Positions 36,237-38,873 of a stretch of DNA of 38,873 bases are shown in pieces. This stretch comes from a virus: positions 1 to 38,873 of the IMG/VR virus record IMGVR_UViG_3300030098_003565. The stretch is one strand, 5' to 3'. A model generated the notes under the pieces. The model worked only from the letters and a program-made list of their open reading frames with translations. It did not search any database and was not told the DNA's origin. Numbering within the stretch: position 1 is the first letter of the stretch; the number at the start of each line of letters is the position of its first letter. The position numbers were made by a program, and so were the translations under genes.

Positions 36237-37142
36237 ATGGCAGCAGTAAGCACACTTGTAGATAGAATTTATAGAGATTTTTTGAATAAACCAGATGATT
36301 TATCTGCGTTTTCTAGGTTAGATGGAGCATTATCAGATACAACAGGAACAACAGTTGTATATGAAAGTGGTTTATTTTCTTCAGAGGAAGAGAACCTTTT
36401 AGGTAATGGTGCATTAATAGAGATTGACCAAGAGTTAATGTTAGTTACAGCAGCTAACACATCTACTAGAACATTAACTGTTGCAAGAGGATATGCAGGT
36501 ACAACAGCAGCAACACATTCAGACGAAGCAAATCTTTATCTCAATCCAACATTCCCAAGAAAGTCTGTATTTGATGCAGTTGCAGATAATATAGCAAGAC
36601 TATATCCAAGTTTATATAATATAACTACAACTAATGTAACTTCTAATTCAACTTACGCAGAAGTTCCAGCAACCACAGTTGATGTAGTTAATTCTTGGGT
36701 ACAAAATGCAGCAGGAGACCAGTACACAAGTGCAGGGATAGAGTTATTAACTAACTTCCCACCTTCAAGTACAAATACTGCTGTTCAGTTTTTCAATACA
36801 GCTTCAAATAAAACTGTTTATTTAGTTGTCAAAAGAAAGTTTGCAAGACCTACTGCTGAAACAGATGACTTATCAACTACTTGTTTACTAGAGGATTCAT
36901 ACCACCAGATAATTATGGTTGGTGCAGTAGCTGACATAATGGGTGCAACAGATGTAGATGCTTCAACACAGGAATTTATTACCGAGAAACTATCAGCAGA
37001 AAACTATCCTATTGGTTCAGGCGAGAGATTGAGAAATGCTTTACTAAGACTTAGGTCTTTGTTAATTGATGAAGCAAGAGGGGAACTTCGTTCTCTATAT
37101 CCACAAGCAGTAGCCATAGGAAATATAAATTATAGTGCATAA
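36237..37142 (+). CDS. Head-tail adaptor/tail tubular A-like protein
   Basis: A 301-residue protein immediately after capsid, in the place of T7 gp11. Residues about 45-105 hold a module (IEIDQELMLVTAANTSTRTL, then ARGYAGTTAATH) also found at the start of the large fibre protein. The C-terminal half is helical (SYHQIIMVGAVADIMGATDV, then RLRNALLRLRSLLIDEARGE), as in adaptor proteins that bind the portal. The stop overlaps the next start. Confidence 0.7.
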   Translation: MAAVSTLVDRIYRDFLNKPDDLSAFSRLDGALSDTTGTTVVYESGLFSSEEENLLGNGALIEIDQELMLVTAANTSTRTLTVARGYAGTTAATHSDEANLYLNPTFPRKSVFDAVADNIARLYPSLYNITTTNVTSNSTYAEVPATTVDVVNSWVQNAAGDQYTSAGIELLTNFPPSSTNTAVQFFNTASNKTVYLVVKRKFARPTAETDDLSTTCLLEDSYHQIIMVGAVADIMGATDVDASTQEFITEKLSAENYPIGSGERLRNALLRLRSLLIDEARGELRSLYPQAVAIGNINYSA

Positions 37143-38873
37143 TGGCTGTACTACCTTCCCCAGCCAATACATCTGAACCACAAGCACAAGGCTTTGAAGC
37201 TAATCTTGATGATTTATTTTTAAGATTTGCTGTTGGTCCTGGAAGGCAGATGAATATAAATACTGCTCCACTTCAGGCACAAGCTATACAAACTTCAGAA
37301 ACTCCAGAGGATTTCCAACAGGAGTTTGGTCAGATTTACTCCAGAACAGATTTTTCTGGTGGTTCAGGATTAGATAAAGCACATAAAAGAAATGCAAGTG
37401 AAATGGATTTCTCTAGGTTTTGGGATAGTAGTGGTATTGATGTATTTAGTGGAAAACAAGTAGGACAGGAATACAAAGTTAGTCTGCTTAAATCAACTGA
37501 AGAACCTACTAGTGGTACTACTTTAGGTACTAATGGTCATATGCAAGAGTTAGATGGAACAGTATTTTATGCAGATGGTGCTGTTCTTAAAAAGATAACA
37601 ACTCCACTTACAGGAGATGTAAGTACAGATGGTACACCAAGTTCAGGTAATGACATTACAGGTATGGCTGTTCTTGGTACTAGATTATATTTGGTAGCTA
37701 ATGGAAACATTGTGTATAGAGCTAGTTCTGGAAGTTATACAAACTACAACACAGACCAGACCTATGACAAGATATGGAGTATTAAAGGGAGAATAGTAGC
37801 ATCAGACACATCTGGTGTTTTATATGATGTTTCAGGTGGTACTGATTCAGCTATTAAAACACTACCGACAGGTAGAACTTGGACAGATATGTGTGATGCT
37901 GGAGCAGTAGCATTAGCAACTGCAACAGATGGGTACATTTATTCTTTTGCTGATGAGAGTTCTACCCTTGCTCTGAAAGGACAGACATTTGTAGAAGGAG
38001 AAGTACCCAATGCAATAGATGCAGCACAGGGATTAATCTTTTATGGAACTTATGAATCAACTGCTAGTGGAAAGATAGGTAGATTGTATAGGTCAGAGAT
38101 TACAAACTCTAATAACTTATATGTATTAGTTAATGCACAGTTAATTAAACAATGGGGAGATGGTTCAACTACTTTAGACCAAGCACCTTATAGGATTGTT
38201 TCAACAAGAGATAGTATTTATACAGGAATAATTGATTCAGCTTCTAAAACAAACTTTTGGAGATATTACTTACCAACAGGTGGCATAGCTAGAGATTTGG
38301 AGTTCGGAGAAAGTGGTGTTGTAAAAGGAATTGCAGTATATTCGGATAGATTATTCGCAACTGTAAGTGGTGGTGGTATATACAGAGAAACTGCAAACTA
38401 TGTAACTACTGGATATATCATTACTGCACTTGCTGACTTCTTTACTTCTGAAAAGAAACAATGGGTTGGTGCAAAACTTAACACTAATGATGTTAGTTCA
38501 GGTACAGTTAAGCTATCTACTTCAACGATTGCAACAGATATAAATGATAGTTCAGCTACTACTTGGCAGGAACAAGTAACAATAAACTCTGGTACAGGTG
38601 GGGAAGAAGAAGTAATGAGTTTAGTAGATGGTAGGTGGATTGCAGGAAAGATTGATATATCAACTGATGACCAATCACAATCCCCTGGTCTATTATCTTT
38701 TGCTATTAGAGGTTTCCAGTTAGTTAATGACTTGGTTGTAGATATACCAGTAAATATATCAGACCATATTGAAAGACCATACAGAAAAAGAATTAGAGTT
38801 AATGGTCAGGGAGAACTTGTATATCAGGCACTTAGAAATAAAGAAGGAAAAAATGTCCAATTAGAGATATACA
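37142..38873 (+). CDS. Tail nozzle/beta-propeller-like structural protein (5' part)
   Basis: The gene starts at ATG 37142 and runs off the window in frame with bases 1-327, giving about 637 residues. It lies in the position of the T7 gp12 nozzle. The sequence has repeated strand-turn units of the propeller kind (LGTRLYLVANGNIVYRASSG, KIWSIKGRIVASDTSGVLYD, ALATATDGYIYSFADESSTL), consistent with a beta-propeller core. It probably forms the tail tip that opens at injection and holds the fibres encoded next. Confidence 0.8.
   Translation, partial: MAVLPSPANTSEPQAQGFEANLDDLFLRFAVGPGRQMNINTAPLQAQAIQTSETPEDFQQEFGQIYSRTDFSGGSGLDKAHKRNASEMDFSRFWDSSGIDVFSGKQVGQEYKVSLLKSTEEPTSGTTLGTNGHMQELDGTVFYADGAVLKKITTPLTGDVSTDGTPSSGNDITGMAVLGTRLYLVANGNIVYRASSGSYTNYNTDQTYDKIWSIKGRIVASDTSGVLYDVSGGTDSAIKTLPTGRTWTDMCDAGAVALATATDGYIYSFADESSTLALKGQTFVEGEVPNAIDAAQGLIFYGTYESTASGKIGRLYRSEITNSNNLYVLVNAQLIKQWGDGSTTLDQAPYRIVSTRDSIYTGIIDSASKTNFWRYYLPTGGIARDLEFGESGVVKGIAVYSDRLFATVSGGGIYRETANYVTTGYIITALADFFTSEKKQWVGAKLNTNDVSSGTVKLSTSTIATDINDSSATTWQEQVTINSGTGGEEEVMSLVDGRWIAGKIDISTDDQSQSPGLLSFAIRGFQLVNDLVVDIPVNISDHIERPYRKRIRVNGQGELVYQALRNKEGKNVQLEIY
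38729..38873. repeat. Terminal direct overlap, right copy
   Basis: Second copy of bases 1-145, with three silent differences at 38806, 38839 and 38851. The sequence here belongs to the gene at 37142. Confidence 0.95.

Overview
The window is essentially one complete small phage genome, opened inside a structural gene. The last 145 bases repeat the first 145 with three differences, and the reading frame of the gene at 37142 runs off the right end and continues in frame at base 1. The circular or terminally redundant unit is therefore 38,728 bp. Base composition is AT-rich (about one third GC by eye), genes are tightly packed with TAATG/ATGA junctions, and Shine-Dalgarno (SD) sequences are strong. 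Gene order (TerL, portal, very large internal protein, virion lysozyme-like protein, scaffold, SU10-type capsid, adaptor, nozzle-like protein, fibres) with no tape-measure or tail-tube gene points to a podovirus-like phage. The fibre genes resemble those of marine phages. Three features lean towards a low-GC marine actinobacterial host: an actinobacterial-style single-cluster ferredoxin, a secreted protein with poly-threonine linkers, and an Mre11-like phosphoesterase of the kind seen in actinophages. This host call is inference; another low-GC marine host such as SAR11 cannot be excluded.

Layout. (1) 20546-38873 plus 1-4821, rightward: morphogenesis and fibres. (2) 4824-9035, rightward: small membrane proteins, a secreted poly-Thr/Glu-rich protein, a ferredoxin, a thermonuclease-like nuclease, a DUF5675 lysis candidate and an r1t-type holin. 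9087-10253 encodes an Mre11-like phosphoesterase. (3) 10239-15885, leftward: about 22 mostly tiny genes, including a Rad52-like annealing protein, a possible PD-(D/E)XK nuclease and an HTH protein, driven by promoters at 15928-15956 and 12866-12894. (4) 16027-19480, leftward: a second operon ending in a strong terminator at 16027-16058. Its genes are separated by stem-loops, and its distal part (16261-17017) is an array of non-coding RNA-like units. (5) 19480-20545: control region with divergent sigma70-type promoters, a tRNA-like element and other folded sequence.

The most unusual feature is the array at 16261-16950. Four units of 95-183 nt are each closed by a 17-18 bp stem that pairs completely only in the leftward RNA, through G-U wobbles. 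The fourth unit has a different stem sequence that still pairs, which is compensatory change. The interiors are unrelated in sequence, and two can form a hairpin-loop pseudoknot. I recognise no known RNA family here.

No DNA polymerase, primase, helicase, RNA polymerase or integrase is recognisable, so the phage appears to depend on host replication and transcription, helped by its own annealing and nuclease functions.
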